From: Soonwooa sp032078105 | Lineage (GTDB): Bacteria; Bacteroidota; Bacteroidia; Flavobacteriales; Weeksellaceae | Reading direction: 5' to 3' | NCBI GenBank assembly: GCA_046269235.1 | Contig: JBJZOS010000009.1 | Location: 21,120 to 85,119 of the forward strand | DNA: 64,000 nt | Shown here: positions 42,980 through 52,861 of the stretch, piece after piece | Numbering within the stretch: the first letter of the stretch is position 1 | How the letters are laid out: every line of letters begins with the position of its first letter | Translations under genes and position numbers: made by a program | Notes under the pieces: model-generated | Database searches by the model: none | Told to the model about the DNA's origin: nothing | Seen by the model: only the letters and a program-made list of their open reading frames with translations

Positions 42980-45256
42980 TTATAATTTGTACGTCAAAGT
43001 AACATAATAATTTCTTGGTGCAATAGGATTAACCGAATAATTCTCGTGAACATTGTAGTTAACTGTATCGAACAGGTTGTTAACTTTCGCTTGGATCATA
43101 AATTTCTTCCACTCATAACCGGCAGAGAAGAATACTGTTGTGTAATCTTTAATGCTAAATGTTCTAGAAACTCCATTTCTGTTGGCAAGACTACTACTTC
43201 CAGATTTAATATCGTTCCAACCAGCAAGACGATTACCAAGATAATAAGCTCCAGCACCCAATCTAAGGCCTTTTAACGAATTTTCGAATTTATAAAACAC
43301 TGATAAGTTAGCCGTTGTCGCTGGTGTTCTTACTAATCTTTGATCTTCAACATAACCTTTTTCTGGTGTATTGACATAAACTGAATTGTTGTAAGAAAAA
43401 CCACCGATAATAGATAAATTCTGTGTTGGATTACCCGTAATATCTAGCTCCACGCCACGGCTTCTCATCTCGCCAATGTACTCTTTAGGAACCATCGGAT
43501 CGGACGAAGGCGTGTTAGTTACCGGATCAACATATGTTTGGTAATAGTTGTTGTAATTAATTTGGTATAGGCTCAGATTAACAGCAACCGCATTGTTCCA
43601 AAGATTTTTCTTAGCACCTACTTCGTATTGGTCAACATTAGTTGGTTTAAGACTTTGTCTAGTAATATAATCTACACCCGTATTAGTTACAAAAGAGTTG
43701 GTATAGGTAGCAAACACAGAAAGATTCTCGTTTGGCATATATACAACACCTAGTTTTGGCGAAAAAGCTTGATTAGAAGTTGCTGTTCCGTTAGCAACAG
43801 TTTTTGTATTCGTTACAAAATCCGTTTTAATGGTCGCCATATTCTCGATATAAGACCATCTAAGTCCAGCAATCACTTTGAATTCTTGTGTTAAACTAAT
43901 GAAATCTTGCGCATAGAAACCAATTCTTCTTGTATTAACTCTACCTTTATCATAGTTAGCAGAAGTTGGTACTTTTCCACTCGCCCAAGTGTTATTATCT
44001 TCTAAGAAAATTCTTCCTCCCGTCGCTAAGCCATTGGTTCCATAAATATAAGACGTCCCAAACATATTAGACTTTGGTGTACCCGTCTTTCTTGTTGGAT
44101 CATAATAAGTGTAGGCATCTGCAACATTATAATCAGCATCTCCACCAATCAAAACCTTATGATTAACTCGTCCTGTATTAAACTCGCCATTCAAGTTAAC
44201 TTGGAAAGACGAATAGTTTTGTTCATTGTACGTTTTGTTAAGTGGTCGATCCCAATAGAGACGATTGTTGTTATCGTACTTCCACTGTATTCTTTCTGTA
44301 GAGAAATAATCTTTAGTATAATTTTGATAAGAGGCCACTGCATTCAAAGTCCAAGTTTCATTAAATTGATGATTAAATGTCACATTGGTTGACGCTTGTT
44401 GTACATTTTGATATTGCCAATCTGCTCCCAAGAAGGCATTTCGTGGCAACAAGGTATTTAAAGAATAGCTTTTATTAGAATTTTCTATAGTACCGATACC
44501 AAAATCTGGCGTGAAATCATTTTTAAGATAATCTCCTTCGACAATTAATTGGGATTTTGATCCTAAATTAAATAAAATCGAAGGGTTAAAATAATACTTT
44601 TCCGATTTAACAACATCACGGAAACTTTCTGCATACTCATAAGCACCATTCAAACGAAAAGCAATATTTTTTGTCAAAGGTCCATAAACATCGATAGTTG
44701 GCTTATAGCTATTCCAGCTACCAACACCTGCAGAAGCACTTCCTCCAAAATGGAAACGAGGTTTTTTTGTGATTAAATTAATAACGCCTCCAGCAGCCGT
44801 ATTACCAAACATCATCGCGTTAGCACCCTTCAGCACCTCAACTCTCTCTAAACCACTGACTTCCGGAAAAACACCACTGTTAACTCTAGTTCCATTTTTA
44901 AAAATATTATCATTACCCAAGGCGAATCCACGACCTCCAAAACTGTCTTGCGAATTACCGCGAGAAGAAGTAATATACACACCGTTAACATTTTGCAACA
45001 CATCGCTCAACTGCTTAGACTGTTGTTGCTCAATAATCTCGTGCGTCACAATTGCCACCGGTTGAGGCGTCTCCATCATTGTTAAATTTGACTTCGACGA
45101 CAAAGGTTTTGCTTTGTTAGGATTACCCGTTTTATGAAGAAGTATATCTTCAATCTGCTGAATCTTTACTGTATCACTTACCGCTTCATATTTCATTTGA
45201 CTGAAAACTAATCCTGAAATTGCGATTAATCCGAGGCTAAATATTTTCTTGTTCAC
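42980..45256 (-). CDS. TonB-dependent siderophore receptor
   Basis: 758 residues. Signal peptide MNKKIFSLGLIAISGLVFSQ; plug domain about 60-170 (QPVAIVTHEIIEQQQSKQLS, VLQNVNGVYI, GRGFALGNDNIFKNGTRV, VLKGANAMMFGNTAAGGVIN); then a 22-strand barrel ending in the aromatic YYVTLTYKL. The plug sequence is of the ferrichrome/FhuE-type siderophore receptors rather than SusC. It has no N-terminal carboxypeptidase-like domain. It imports an iron chelate across the outer membrane. Its downstream PepSY partner is broken. No Fur box was found by eye. Confidence 0.93.
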   Translation of the reverse strand: MNKKIFSLGLIAISGLVFSQMKYEAVSDTVKIQQIEDILLHKTGNPNKAKPLSSKSNLTMMETPQPVAIVTHEIIEQQQSKQLSDVLQNVNGVYITSSRGNSQDSFGGRGFALGNDNIFKNGTRVNSGVFPEVSGLERVEVLKGANAMMFGNTAAGGVINLITKKPRFHFGGSASAGVGSWNSYKPTIDVYGPLTKNIAFRLNGAYEYAESFRDVVKSEKYYFNPSILFNLGSKSQLIVEGDYLKNDFTPDFGIGTIENSNKSYSLNTLLPRNAFLGADWQYQNVQQASTNVTFNHQFNETWTLNAVASYQNYTKDYFSTERIQWKYDNNNRLYWDRPLNKTYNEQNYSSFQVNLNGEFNTGRVNHKVLIGGDADYNVADAYTYYDPTRKTGTPKSNMFGTSYIYGTNGLATGGRIFLEDNNTWASGKVPTSANYDKGRVNTRRIGFYAQDFISLTQEFKVIAGLRWSYIENMATIKTDFVTNTKTVANGTATSNQAFSPKLGVVYMPNENLSVFATYTNSFVTNTGVDYITRQSLKPTNVDQYEVGAKKNLWNNAVAVNLSLYQINYNNYYQTYVDPVTNTPSSDPMVPKEYIGEMRSRGVELDITGNPTQNLSIIGGFSYNNSVYVNTPEKGYVEDQRLVRTPATTANLSVFYKFENSLKGLRLGAGAYYLGNRLAGWNDIKSGSSSLANRNGVSRTFSIKDYTTVFFSAGYEWKKFMIQAKVNNLFDTVNYNVHENYSVNPIAPRNYYVTLTYKL

Positions 45257-45353
45257 GTTATATTTATTTAGAAAGATTTAAAATAACGACGCGAATTTAT
45301 AAATATTTAACATTTCTACAAATTAATCTTTAATAATTCTAAATAAAGAATAA

Positions 45354-45389
45354 ATAAAAAAGTCTAACTAATTGATTTAGATAGACTTA
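45354..45389 (-). terminator. Terminator after the PorV/PorQ gene
   Basis: A 12-bp stem with one mismatch (plus arms AAGTCTAACTAA at 45,360-45,371 and TTAGATAGACTT at 45,377-45,388), followed by a T run on the minus strand. Confidence 0.82.
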
Positions 45390-45441
45390 TGTTAGTATGA
45401 CATTTCTCAACTTTCTTAAAACAGAGAAAATAAGTAAAATT

Positions 45442-46518
45442 TTAGTTTCTAAAATCTTGCATATCCAGCTTAAGAGAAAAGAAGTTTGAATAAAAATTAG
45501 ACCCACCAATTCCAGAATTTGTAATGGCATAATCTAGCGTAAGACCTTTATATTTAATACCGATACCTGCGCTCGGTTGAAAAGACATTTTTCGTTTCAA
45601 GCTTTCGATGTCGGTAATATTACTGAATTGGTTAACGCCCAATCTTACAAAAATCATATCTTGAAAAGTAAGTTCGGCGCCAGCATAAGGCGTAATACTT
45701 GCAAAATCTGTAGAAATTAAAGAAGGCGTTTTTGCAAAATCAACATTAATACCAGCTTCAGGAAGGATTTTCAGATCACGATTAATCTCGAAAAGACGGC
45801 TGGCACCAACATTAAGCTTTGGCATTGTAATTTCCATCTTATCTTTCGGCGCGGGGTTAAACTCTTCCCCATTAACAACCGTTGACAACTCTTTTTGATT
45901 AACCGTCCAAAAGTTAACCGTCGTCGTTGCATCGCGCAACATGGCGCCATAGCTCCAGCCAGATTCACTTTTATAGATTGCACCAAGGTCAAACCCAAAG
46001 CCGTAACCACTTGCAAATTTACCAACATTACGATAGACAATTTTGGCATTAGCGCCCAAACTTAATCTTTGATTGCCCGCAGGATAAAAGGCATAAGACA
46101 AAATTGCTGCATAATCTGCTGTTGAGAAAGACGAAATTTTATCATAATCGATATTCCCTTCCGAATCAATCATTTGCGTTGTATTGAGAATATTATCCAC
46201 GCCTAGACGTACCAAGGAAATGCCAAAAACACCACTTTCGAGAGATTTTGCAAAGGCAACGTAATCGTATTTAGCAATAGATTCAAAATATTCTGCGTGC
46301 ATTGCAGAAGCTTGCCAATCGCGCTCTATACCAGTAAGTCCCGCAGGATTCCACATTGGTGCATAGACATCCTCTTGGTTAGAAACAACCGCTCCGCCCA
46401 TCCCGAGACCACGTGCGCCAGCTCCAATATTCAAAAATTCATTAGAATACTTTCTAATGATCTGAGCATTAAACAAACCAATCGCCAAAAGGCATATAGA
46501 AAATAAATATCTTTTCAT
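45442..46518 (-). CDS. PorV/PorQ family outer-membrane protein
   Basis: 358 residues. Signal peptide MKRYLFSICLLAIGLFNAQ, then FLNIGAGARGLGMGGAVVSNQEDVYAPMWNPAGL, the family's N-terminal block in a FadL-like beta-barrel. PorV-type proteins act as shuttle or partner proteins in type IX secretion in Bacteroidota. Whether this paralogue does so is inference, since flavobacteria carry several. Its ATG overlaps the stop of the DMT transporter gene by one base (TAATG), so translation is coupled. Confidence 0.88.
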   Translation of the reverse strand: MKRYLFSICLLAIGLFNAQIIRKYSNEFLNIGAGARGLGMGGAVVSNQEDVYAPMWNPAGLTGIERDWQASAMHAEYFESIAKYDYVAFAKSLESGVFGISLVRLGVDNILNTTQMIDSEGNIDYDKISSFSTADYAAILSYAFYPAGNQRLSLGANAKIVYRNVGKFASGYGFGFDLGAIYKSESGWSYGAMLRDATTTVNFWTVNQKELSTVVNGEEFNPAPKDKMEITMPKLNVGASRLFEINRDLKILPEAGINVDFAKTPSLISTDFASITPYAGAELTFQDMIFVRLGVNQFSNITDIESLKRKMSFQPSAGIGIKYKGLTLDYAITNSGIGGSNFYSNFFSLKLDMQDFRN

Positions 46519-47423
46519 TAATTAACGATCTTATTGGCTTCCAGCAATTCTGCAGCTTTCTTCCTTTTAGATTTTATTAAACCATTAACGACAATGGACA
46601 AAATCATCACAGCTGAGGCGATATAAAAAATAGGACTCATGTGTTCTGACGCGCCAAAGATAAAAAAAGCTAAAATAATCCCATAGACTGGTTCTAGATT
46701 AACTGTTAATATCAATGTAAACGGCGAAATATACTTCATTAGCTTAATACTTTCGAACATTGGATATGCTGTGAAAAGGCTTGCTAATAAAATTACTAAC
46801 GCATAATCATGCAAACTTATTTCATGCGCAAAAGATAATTGTCCTGTTAACAAGAAAACAGCTGAAATAACGAGCCATCCTCCAAAGATTTCATAAAAGA
46901 TAATATTGCCTGATGATGTTTTACCAAACATTTTACCATTAAGAACCGAGAAAATAGTACCGCAAAGCGCACAAAGTATCCCATAGAAAATCCCCAGTTT
47001 ATATTTAAACTCTGCATTGAAAATCAACAAAATACAGGCAACAATCACAATCCCGATAAGAATCTCAACCCAATCTATTTTCCGTTTAAAAATAATAGGT
47101 TCTATAACGGCCGCAAACAACGTAGACAATGACAAGCACGACAATGCAATAGATACATTCGATACTTTAATAGACTCAAAAAAGAAAAACCAATGCGCCG
47201 CCATCACACTGCCAATGGCTACTAAACGGAGCAATGTTTTTTTATCAATTTTTAAACTTTCCTTTTTAAAAAACCTTAAATAGATAAATAAAAAAAATGC
47301 TGTGAAAAGCATTCTGAAAAAGACTAATGACGAGGCATCTATCTGAATTAACTTTCCTAAAATTGCGGTGAACCCCCACAAAAAAACAATTAAATGTAAT
47401 CGAAATAAATGCGAACTAAACAT
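46518..47423 (-). CDS. EamA/DMT family transporter
   Basis: 301 residues with ten predicted membrane helices in two EamA repeats (LHLIVFLWGFTAILGKLIQI starting the first, YKLGIFYGILCALCGTIFSV the second). It is an inner-membrane exporter or exchanger of small metabolites; the substrate is unknown. Its stop overlaps the PorV/PorQ start. It is divergent from terC, and the -7 boxes of the two promoters (TAAGTTTG at 47,452-47,459 on minus, TATTTTTG at 47,473-47,480 on plus) are only 13 bases apart. Confidence 0.9.
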   Translation of the reverse strand: MFSSHLFRLHLIVFLWGFTAILGKLIQIDASSLVFFRMLFTAFFLFIYLRFFKKESLKIDKKTLLRLVAIGSVMAAHWFFFFESIKVSNVSIALSCLSLSTLFAAVIEPIIFKRKIDWVEILIGIVIVACILLIFNAEFKYKLGIFYGILCALCGTIFSVLNGKMFGKTSSGNIIFYEIFGGWLVISAVFLLTGQLSFAHEISLHDYALVILLASLFTAYPMFESIKLMKYISPFTLILTVNLEPVYGIILAFFIFGASEHMSPIFYIASAVMILSIVVNGLIKSKRKKAAELLEANKIVN

Positions 47424-47493
47424 TATTAAAACGAGTTTGTAAGATTTAATACAAACTTAGGCATAATTAAGTTATTTTTGCAAAAATAAAAGA

Positions 47494-48285
47494 ATGGAAT
47501 TTTTACAAATTTTCACCTCTGTAGATGCGCTCATTGCACTACTTACCCTAACATTTTTGGAGATTATCTTAGGGATTGACAATATCATTTTTATCTCTAT
47601 TGTCACAGGAAAACTACCACCCGAAAAACGAAAACGTGCCACTAGAATTGGACTTTTCTTAGCGATGTTCATGAGGATCGCTTTATTATTCGGGATTACA
47701 TGGCTTATAGCCATGAAGGCAACACTTTTCGGATTCGATTGGGGTTGGTTCCGTGCAGATTTTACAGGTCAAGCCTTGATATTATTGGCGGGAGGTATTT
47801 TCTTAATTTATAAAAGTACAAAAGAAATCCACGAAAAAGTTGATGCCAAAGGCGAGCACGAAAGAGAATTAGCAACAGGATCTGGCGCAAAATCTTTCGG
47901 AAACATTATTTTTCAGATTTTATTAATAGACTTGGTATTCTCTGTTGACAGTATTCTAACAGCAGTTGGTATGACAAATGGCGTCAATGGCGCACTGCCG
48001 ATTATGATAACTGCCGTTGTAATTTCGGTTGGTGTTATGATGTTGTTCGCGGTGCCAGTTGGTAATTTCGTCAATCAAAATCCTTCGATTCAGATTTTAG
48101 GGTTAGCCTTTTTAATTTTGATTGGCTTTATGCTTTTAACAGAAAGTATGCACTTGTCAGGTGCTGTACTTGGCGGACAAGAAGTTGGCGCAGTGCCAAA
48201 AGGTTACTTATATTTTGCCATATTCTTCTCTCTCGTTGTCGAATTCCTCAACATGAGAATGCGTAAGAAAAAAGCTTCAATTTAA
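47494..48285 (+). CDS. TerC family integral membrane protein
   Basis: 263 residues with about eight membrane helices. The TerC signature lies in FLEIILGIDNIIFISIVTGKLP and in the second repeat LIDLVFSVDSILTAVGMTN, each with the conserved Asp within the membrane. Related proteins (Alx, MeeF/MeeY) export manganese and some load metal into secreted enzymes. Tellurite resistance is not implied, as no ter operon is nearby. A strong terminator follows. Confidence 0.93.
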   Translation: MEFLQIFTSVDALIALLTLTFLEIILGIDNIIFISIVTGKLPPEKRKRATRIGLFLAMFMRIALLFGITWLIAMKATLFGFDWGWFRADFTGQALILLAGGIFLIYKSTKEIHEKVDAKGEHERELATGSGAKSFGNIIFQILLIDLVFSVDSILTAVGMTNGVNGALPIMITAVVISVGVMMLFAVPVGNFVNQNPSIQILGLAFLILIGFMLLTESMHLSGAVLGGQEVGAVPKGYLYFAIFFSLVVEFLNMRMRKKKASI

Positions 48286-48311
48286 AATCAAAGCATAGTC
48301 CCCACTTTCTC

Positions 48312-48342
48312 CGATGACAAGTGGGGATTTTTCTATAAGCTC
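48312..48342 (+). terminator. Terminator after terC
   Basis: TCCCCACTT and AAGTGGGGA with an 11-base loop followed by TTTTTC, about 15 bases after the terC stop. Position is accurate to within about 15 bases. Confidence 0.8.
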
Positions 48343-48780
48343 TAGGTTCAACAAGCATGTAATGTCAATTTGAAAAATACAGAACCGCATAATTTCAGTT
48401 TTAAGGAATTCGATTTAGATATTAATTAAATTTCTGGTTGTTTTTAAAGTTTAGAAAATCCTCTAACCCAAATCTTGGATTTGCCGACCTTTAGACTTAG
48501 GCACCAAATAGAAGCCTTGCTGTTCATTAATAAAAACTATAGGTTAATAACCGAAAACTTGTGCTTAATATCGTGTAATTTTCGGGGAACTAAGCTTAAA
48601 TTCAGGCTTCATAAACCAAAAATTCTGGTCCAGAACCCCAAATTTTGAGTTCACAAAGCCAAAGGCTTATATTTTTTACGCCAACACATCTGTAATTAAC
48701 CACAAAAAAAAATGTCCTCAACCTCAAAAATCACGTCTGTAAGCCCACATTGTAAACACTAAATTTTAATTAAAGCTTCA
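48343..48780. other. Gap with no intact gene (about 440 bases)
   Basis: Between the terC terminator and the carboxylase promoter. No open frame of useful length. On the minus strand around 48,470-48,530 a frame reads NEQQGFYLVPKSKGRQIQDL before a stop, which could be a fragment of a lost gene or chance. The motif words CCAAATCTTGG and CCAAAAATTCTGG give short imperfect hairpins. Nothing else is visible. Confidence 0.5.
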
Positions 48781-48784
48781 AATT

Positions 48785-48815
48785 TTGTCCGTATCTATAA
48801 AAACAAGTATTTTTA
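48785..48815 (+). promoter_or_regulatory. Candidate promoter of the carboxylase gene
   Basis: The plus strand reads TTG, 20 bases, TATTTTTA, one base off the -7 consensus. It would give a leader of about 15-17 bases. Confidence 0.45.
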
Positions 48816-48836
48816 GACTCTAAGAAAAATTATAAA

Positions 48837-50465
48837 ATGGATTTAGAATTCAACAAGCGTGAAGATCAAAACAAACTGAAACTTTCAGAAATAAATAGAC
48901 TTTATAACCAAATAAAAAAAGGTGGCGGCGACAAAGCTTTACAAAAGCAACATGACCAAGGCAAATTAACTGCGCGCGAACGTATCGACTATCTTCTTGA
49001 CAAAAACTCCGACAGCATAGAAGTTGGCGCTTTTGCAGGATTCGACATGTACGAAGAGCACGGCGGATGTCCATCTGGTGGCGTAGTTGTGGTTATTGGA
49101 TATGTTTCTGGCAAGCAATGTATTGTTGTTGCGAATGATGCAACGGTAAAAGCTGGTGCTTGGTTCCCAATTACTGGTAAGAAAAATCTACGTGCACAAG
49201 AAATCGCAATGGAGAATAGACTTCCGATCATCTATCTAGTAGATTCTGCAGGTGTATATCTTCCAATGCAAGACGAAATTTTCCCTGATAAAGAAATGTT
49301 CGGACGCATTTTCCGAAACAATGCAAAAATGAGTTCTGCAGGCATTGTTCAGATATCTGCCATTATGGGAAGTTGTGTTGCGGGAGGCGCTTACCTACCA
49401 ATTATGAGTGACGAAGCGATGATCGTTGATGGCACGGGCAGTATCTTTCTTGCAGGAAGTTATCTTGTAAAAGCAGCAATCGGAGAATCTATTGACAATG
49501 AAACATTGGGTGGTGCAACGACGCATTGCTCTATTTCGGGTGTTACAGATTACAAAGCCAAAGATGATAAAGACGCATTAGATCGTATCAAAATGATTAT
49601 GAAATCTATTGGCGGTTACAACAAAGCAGGATTTGACCGTATCGAAAGCGCACCACCAAAAGAAAATCCAGAAAATATCTTCGGAATAATGCCTGTGGAC
49701 CGTTCAGAACAATATGACACTTTTGATATTATTAAATGTCTTGTTGACAATTCTGAATACGAAGAATACAAAGCAGACTACGGAAAAAGCATCGTATGCT
49801 GTACAGCACGTATCGATGGCTGGAGTGTCGGTATCGTTGCTAACCAAAGAAAATTAGTGAAAAGCGGAAAAGGCGAAATGCAATTTGGTGGTGTTATTTA
49901 CTCAGATTCTGCCGACAAAGCAACGCGATTTATCGCAAATTGTAACCAAAGAAAAATTCCCTTGGTTTTCTTGCAAGACGTAACGGGCTTTATGGTCGGT
50001 TCTAAATCTGAGCATGGTGGCATCATCAAAGACGGAGCAAAAATGGTAAATGCGGTTTCAAATTCTGTTGTTCCGAAATTTACTATTATTACCGGTAATT
50101 CTTATGGTGCTGGTAATTACGCAATGTGCGGAAAGGCTTACGATCCAAGATTAATCGTTGCTTGGCCTTGGGCGGAGCTTGCTGTAATGGGCGGCCAACA
50201 AGCAGGGACTGTTTTATTACAAATTCAAGAATCTGCGCTTAAGAAGCAAGGCAAACAAATTACCGAAGAAGAACGCAAAGAGATTTTGGATAAAATCGTT
50301 GCCAACTATAAAAAACAAATCGATCCTAAATATGCAGCGGCAAGACTTTGGACAGATGCCATTATTAATCCTGTTGACACTAGAAAATGGATAAGCATGG
50401 GTATCGAAGCGGCTGATCATGCTCCAATTACCGAGAAATTTAATCTTGGGGTTATTCAAGTTTGA
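48837..50465 (+). CDS. Acyl-CoA carboxylase carboxyltransferase (beta) subunit
   Basis: 542 residues with the two crotonase-like halves of a propionyl-CoA/methylcrotonyl-CoA carboxylase beta subunit. N-terminal KQHDQGKLTARERIDYLLD; first oxyanion region MGSCVAGGAYLPIMSDEAMIV; C-terminal half VFLQDVTGFMVGSKSEHGGI and NSYGAGNYAMCGKAYDPRLIVAWP. It moves carboxyl from biotin to an acyl-CoA. MCGKAYDPR is frequent in methylcrotonyl-type enzymes; the substrate is not settled. No biotin carboxylase gene is next to it. Confidence 0.92.
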   Translation: MDLEFNKREDQNKLKLSEINRLYNQIKKGGGDKALQKQHDQGKLTARERIDYLLDKNSDSIEVGAFAGFDMYEEHGGCPSGGVVVVIGYVSGKQCIVVANDATVKAGAWFPITGKKNLRAQEIAMENRLPIIYLVDSAGVYLPMQDEIFPDKEMFGRIFRNNAKMSSAGIVQISAIMGSCVAGGAYLPIMSDEAMIVDGTGSIFLAGSYLVKAAIGESIDNETLGGATTHCSISGVTDYKAKDDKDALDRIKMIMKSIGGYNKAGFDRIESAPPKENPENIFGIMPVDRSEQYDTFDIIKCLVDNSEYEEYKADYGKSIVCCTARIDGWSVGIVANQRKLVKSGKGEMQFGGVIYSDSADKATRFIANCNQRKIPLVFLQDVTGFMVGSKSEHGGIIKDGAKMVNAVSNSVVPKFTIITGNSYGAGNYAMCGKAYDPRLIVAWPWAELAVMGGQQAGTVLLQIQESALKKQGKQITEEERKEILDKIVANYKKQIDPKYAAARLWTDAIINPVDTRKWISMGIEAADHAPITEKFNLGVIQV

Positions 50466-50482
50466 TAAATTAAAAAACCTTA

Positions 50483-50511
50483 AAAGCCTTTCCTTGTGAG
50501 AGGCTTTTTTT
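50483..50511 (+). terminator. Terminator after the carboxylase gene
   Basis: AAAGCCT and AGGCTTT with an 11-base loop followed by T, about 18 bases after the stop codon. Confidence 0.82.
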
Positions 50512-50603
50512 ATGGCTTGATTTAAATAAAATTCATTCTAATTAAAAATATTTTTAACTTTATTAAAATATTTTTTAACTTTATCAAATATAATTTTAAA
50601 ATA

Positions 50604-50870
50604 ATGAAACTCCCCATCTTTTGTCCAAGCTGCGAATCAACACTGCGCGTCAGCCAAATGACTTGCGAAACCTGCAGTACTGTCGTCAACGGCGATTATG
50701 ATTTGCCCTTATATCTTAAACTAAACCGCGACGAGCAAGACCTTATCCTAGAATTTTTCCTAAACAGCGGCAGCATCAAAGAGATGGCAAAACAGGCAGA
50801 ACTCTCCTACCCGACTATGCGCAACAAAATGGACGACCTCATCGAAAAAATCAAAAACCTAAAATCATAA
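50604..50870 (+). CDS. DUF2089 zinc-ribbon/HTH protein
   Basis: 88 residues. The N-terminal zinc ribbon has two CxxC pairs (FCPSCESTL and TCETCSTVV). The C-terminal part is a sigma-factor-like helix-turn-helix (LNRDEQDLILEFFLNSGSIKEMAKQAELSYPTMRNKMDDLIEKI), the DUF2089 pattern. It is a likely small transcriptional regulator. The membrane protein gene follows after 3 bases, so it probably controls or is co-expressed with the YIP1 and hydrolase genes. Confidence 0.88.
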   Translation: MKLPIFCPSCESTLRVSQMTCETCSTVVNGDYDLPLYLKLNRDEQDLILEFFLNSGSIKEMAKQAELSYPTMRNKMDDLIEKIKNLKS

Positions 50871-50873
50871 CCT

Positions 50874-51458
50874 ATGTACTGGACATATATTTTTAATCCG
50901 CTTGCCAAAATATCATCAAAAGCCTTTATGCTAATTGGCCTTATATCTGCCGTTATCGGTTCGTTTATCTCACAGTTTTATTTTACAGTTTATGATGGTT
51001 TGATCGATGCACACACCTATTATTTGCTGACTTATGCGGAGGCCATTACTGCCAATATGATTAACATTATTTTGCCTTGTATCTTATTATTTATTTTAGG
51101 TCGCTTCATTAATCCAAGAACCAGAATGATTGATGTTCTTAATACATCTTTTCTGTACAGAATTCCGATCTATGTTTTCCCGTTCTTTACAAATCTACCC
51201 GCCATAAAGAGTATTGAGGCAAAAATAAATGATCCATCAATCGGTATCAGAAATATTCAATTTTCTCCTGACGAAACTGGGACCATTATTTGGATTTCCA
51301 TTCTTAGTATTGCTTTAATAACCTATGCAATTACTTTAATGTTTTTCGGTTTTAAAACTTCAACTAACGCTAAGAAAACTTGGCATTATATAGCATTTGC
51401 AGGTGTTTTTATTATAGGTGAGATTTTAAGTAAGATCATTATCCTTTCAATATTATAA
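50874..51458 (+). CDS. YIP1-like integral membrane protein
   Basis: 194 residues with five membrane helices, starting YWTYIFNPLAKISSKAFMLIG and having the Yip1-type arrangement (helix pairs with short loops, PRTRMIDVLNTSFLYRIPIYVF in the middle). The exact function is unknown; bacterial YIP1 proteins are envelope proteins of undefined role. It lies in a close set with the DUF2089 regulator (3 bases) and the hydrolase (10 bases). Confidence 0.72.
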   Translation: MYWTYIFNPLAKISSKAFMLIGLISAVIGSFISQFYFTVYDGLIDAHTYYLLTYAEAITANMINIILPCILLFILGRFINPRTRMIDVLNTSFLYRIPIYVFPFFTNLPAIKSIEAKINDPSIGIRNIQFSPDETGTIIWISILSIALITYAITLMFFGFKTSTNAKKTWHYIAFAGVFIIGEILSKIIILSIL

Positions 51459-51468
51459 AATCCAAATT

Positions 51469-52824
51469 ATGAAAAAATTAGTTTTAACATTCAGTTTTTT
51501 GTTGTTAAATGTTATGATTTTAGCGCAAACTATCATCGGAAAATGGCAAGGCGAATTAGTGTTTTCGGGGCAAAAACTTCCATTAATTATTAATCTTGGT
51601 GGCACTCCAGAAAACCTTAAGGCAACAATGGATAGTCCAAAGCAAGGCGCAAAAGACATTCCTATCGAAAAAGCTAACTTTCTAGGAAATCAGCTAAATC
51701 TAGTTTCAGAAAAACTAAACATCACCTATCTCGGTATTTTTAAAGACAATAAAATCACGGGAAAATTTATGCAAAGCGGCTTAAGCTTTGATTTGGTTCT
51801 GACACCGTACACAGGACAAGAAAACGCTGTCCTCGATAGACCTCAAACACCAAAACCTCCTTTCGATTATCTCACCGAAAATATTAGTTTTAAAAATCCA
51901 AAAGACGGAAATACGCTCGCAGGATCTATTAGTCTACCAAAGGATCAAAAAGACTTTCCCATTGCAATTTTAATAACTGGTTCTGGCGCTCAAAATCGAG
52001 ATGGGGAAATTGCTGGTCACAAACCTTTTGCTGTCATCGCTGATGATTTTGCTAAAAAAGGAATTGCAACATTAAGACTTGATGATCGTGGCATCGGCGA
52101 TTCTTCGGTAGGTTCTCGAAGTGACACATCCGCCAACTTTGCAGGAGACATCGATGCCGCAGTGGATTTTTTATTAAAACGCGGTTATAAAAATATAGGT
52201 TTAGTTGGTCATAGCGAAGGTGCTATGATCGCGCCAATGGTCGCCGTCAAAAATCCAAATGTAAAATTTATTGTTTCTCTTGCAGGTCCTGGTGTTGCAA
52301 TTAATCAGTTAATGTATCAACAAAACGAAGATGTTTTAAAACAAGCGGGACTACCCGAAGATATTGTTAAAAAAGATTTAGACCAAAAAAAAGCAATGTT
52401 TGATTACATTGCAAATTATAAAGGCAAAAATATTACTGTTGACTTTTCTAGTTTTTTATCGCAAACATTTCCAAATTTAGGTCCACAAGAAAAATCGGCA
52501 TATTCTCAACTAACACAACCGTGGATGGTTTATTTCCTTCAATACAAACCAACAGAAAATTGGTCTAAAATCAAAATACCTGTATTAGCGCTTAACGGAA
52601 GTTTAGATTTACAAGTTTCTGCTAAACCAAATCTGGAAGTCATCAAAATGGCTCTGATTAAGGCTGGTAACAAAAATTTTAAAACTGAAGAAATTGCAGG
52701 CCTCAATCATCTTTTCCAAACTGCGAAAACGGGAAGTGTTGACGAATACGGAGAAATTACAGAAACTATTTCACCAAAAATTTTAGATATAGTTTCGAGC
52801 TGGATTTTAGTCTTAAAAAATTAA
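51469..52824 (+). CDS. Secreted alpha/beta hydrolase
   Basis: 451 residues with a signal peptide (MKKLVLTFSFLLLNVMILAQ). A beta-rich N-terminal domain (about 22-125, IIGKWQGELVFSGQKLPLIINL) precedes an alpha/beta-hydrolase domain. Nucleophile elbow GHSEGAMI (Ser), oxyanion ITGSGAQNRDGE, the acid Asp in LALNGSLDLQVSA and the His in IAGLNHLFQTA form the expected triad. It is a periplasmic esterase or peptidase of unknown substrate, third gene of the DUF2089-YIP1-hydrolase set. Confidence 0.9.
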   Translation: MKKLVLTFSFLLLNVMILAQTIIGKWQGELVFSGQKLPLIINLGGTPENLKATMDSPKQGAKDIPIEKANFLGNQLNLVSEKLNITYLGIFKDNKITGKFMQSGLSFDLVLTPYTGQENAVLDRPQTPKPPFDYLTENISFKNPKDGNTLAGSISLPKDQKDFPIAILITGSGAQNRDGEIAGHKPFAVIADDFAKKGIATLRLDDRGIGDSSVGSRSDTSANFAGDIDAAVDFLLKRGYKNIGLVGHSEGAMIAPMVAVKNPNVKFIVSLAGPGVAINQLMYQQNEDVLKQAGLPEDIVKKDLDQKKAMFDYIANYKGKNITVDFSSFLSQTFPNLGPQEKSAYSQLTQPWMVYFLQYKPTENWSKIKIPVLALNGSLDLQVSAKPNLEVIKMALIKAGNKNFKTEEIAGLNHLFQTAKTGSVDEYGEITETISPKILDIVSSWILVLKN

Positions 52825-52861
52825 TTTTCAGTATTTTTGCATTTAGTAAAAATGAAAAAAA

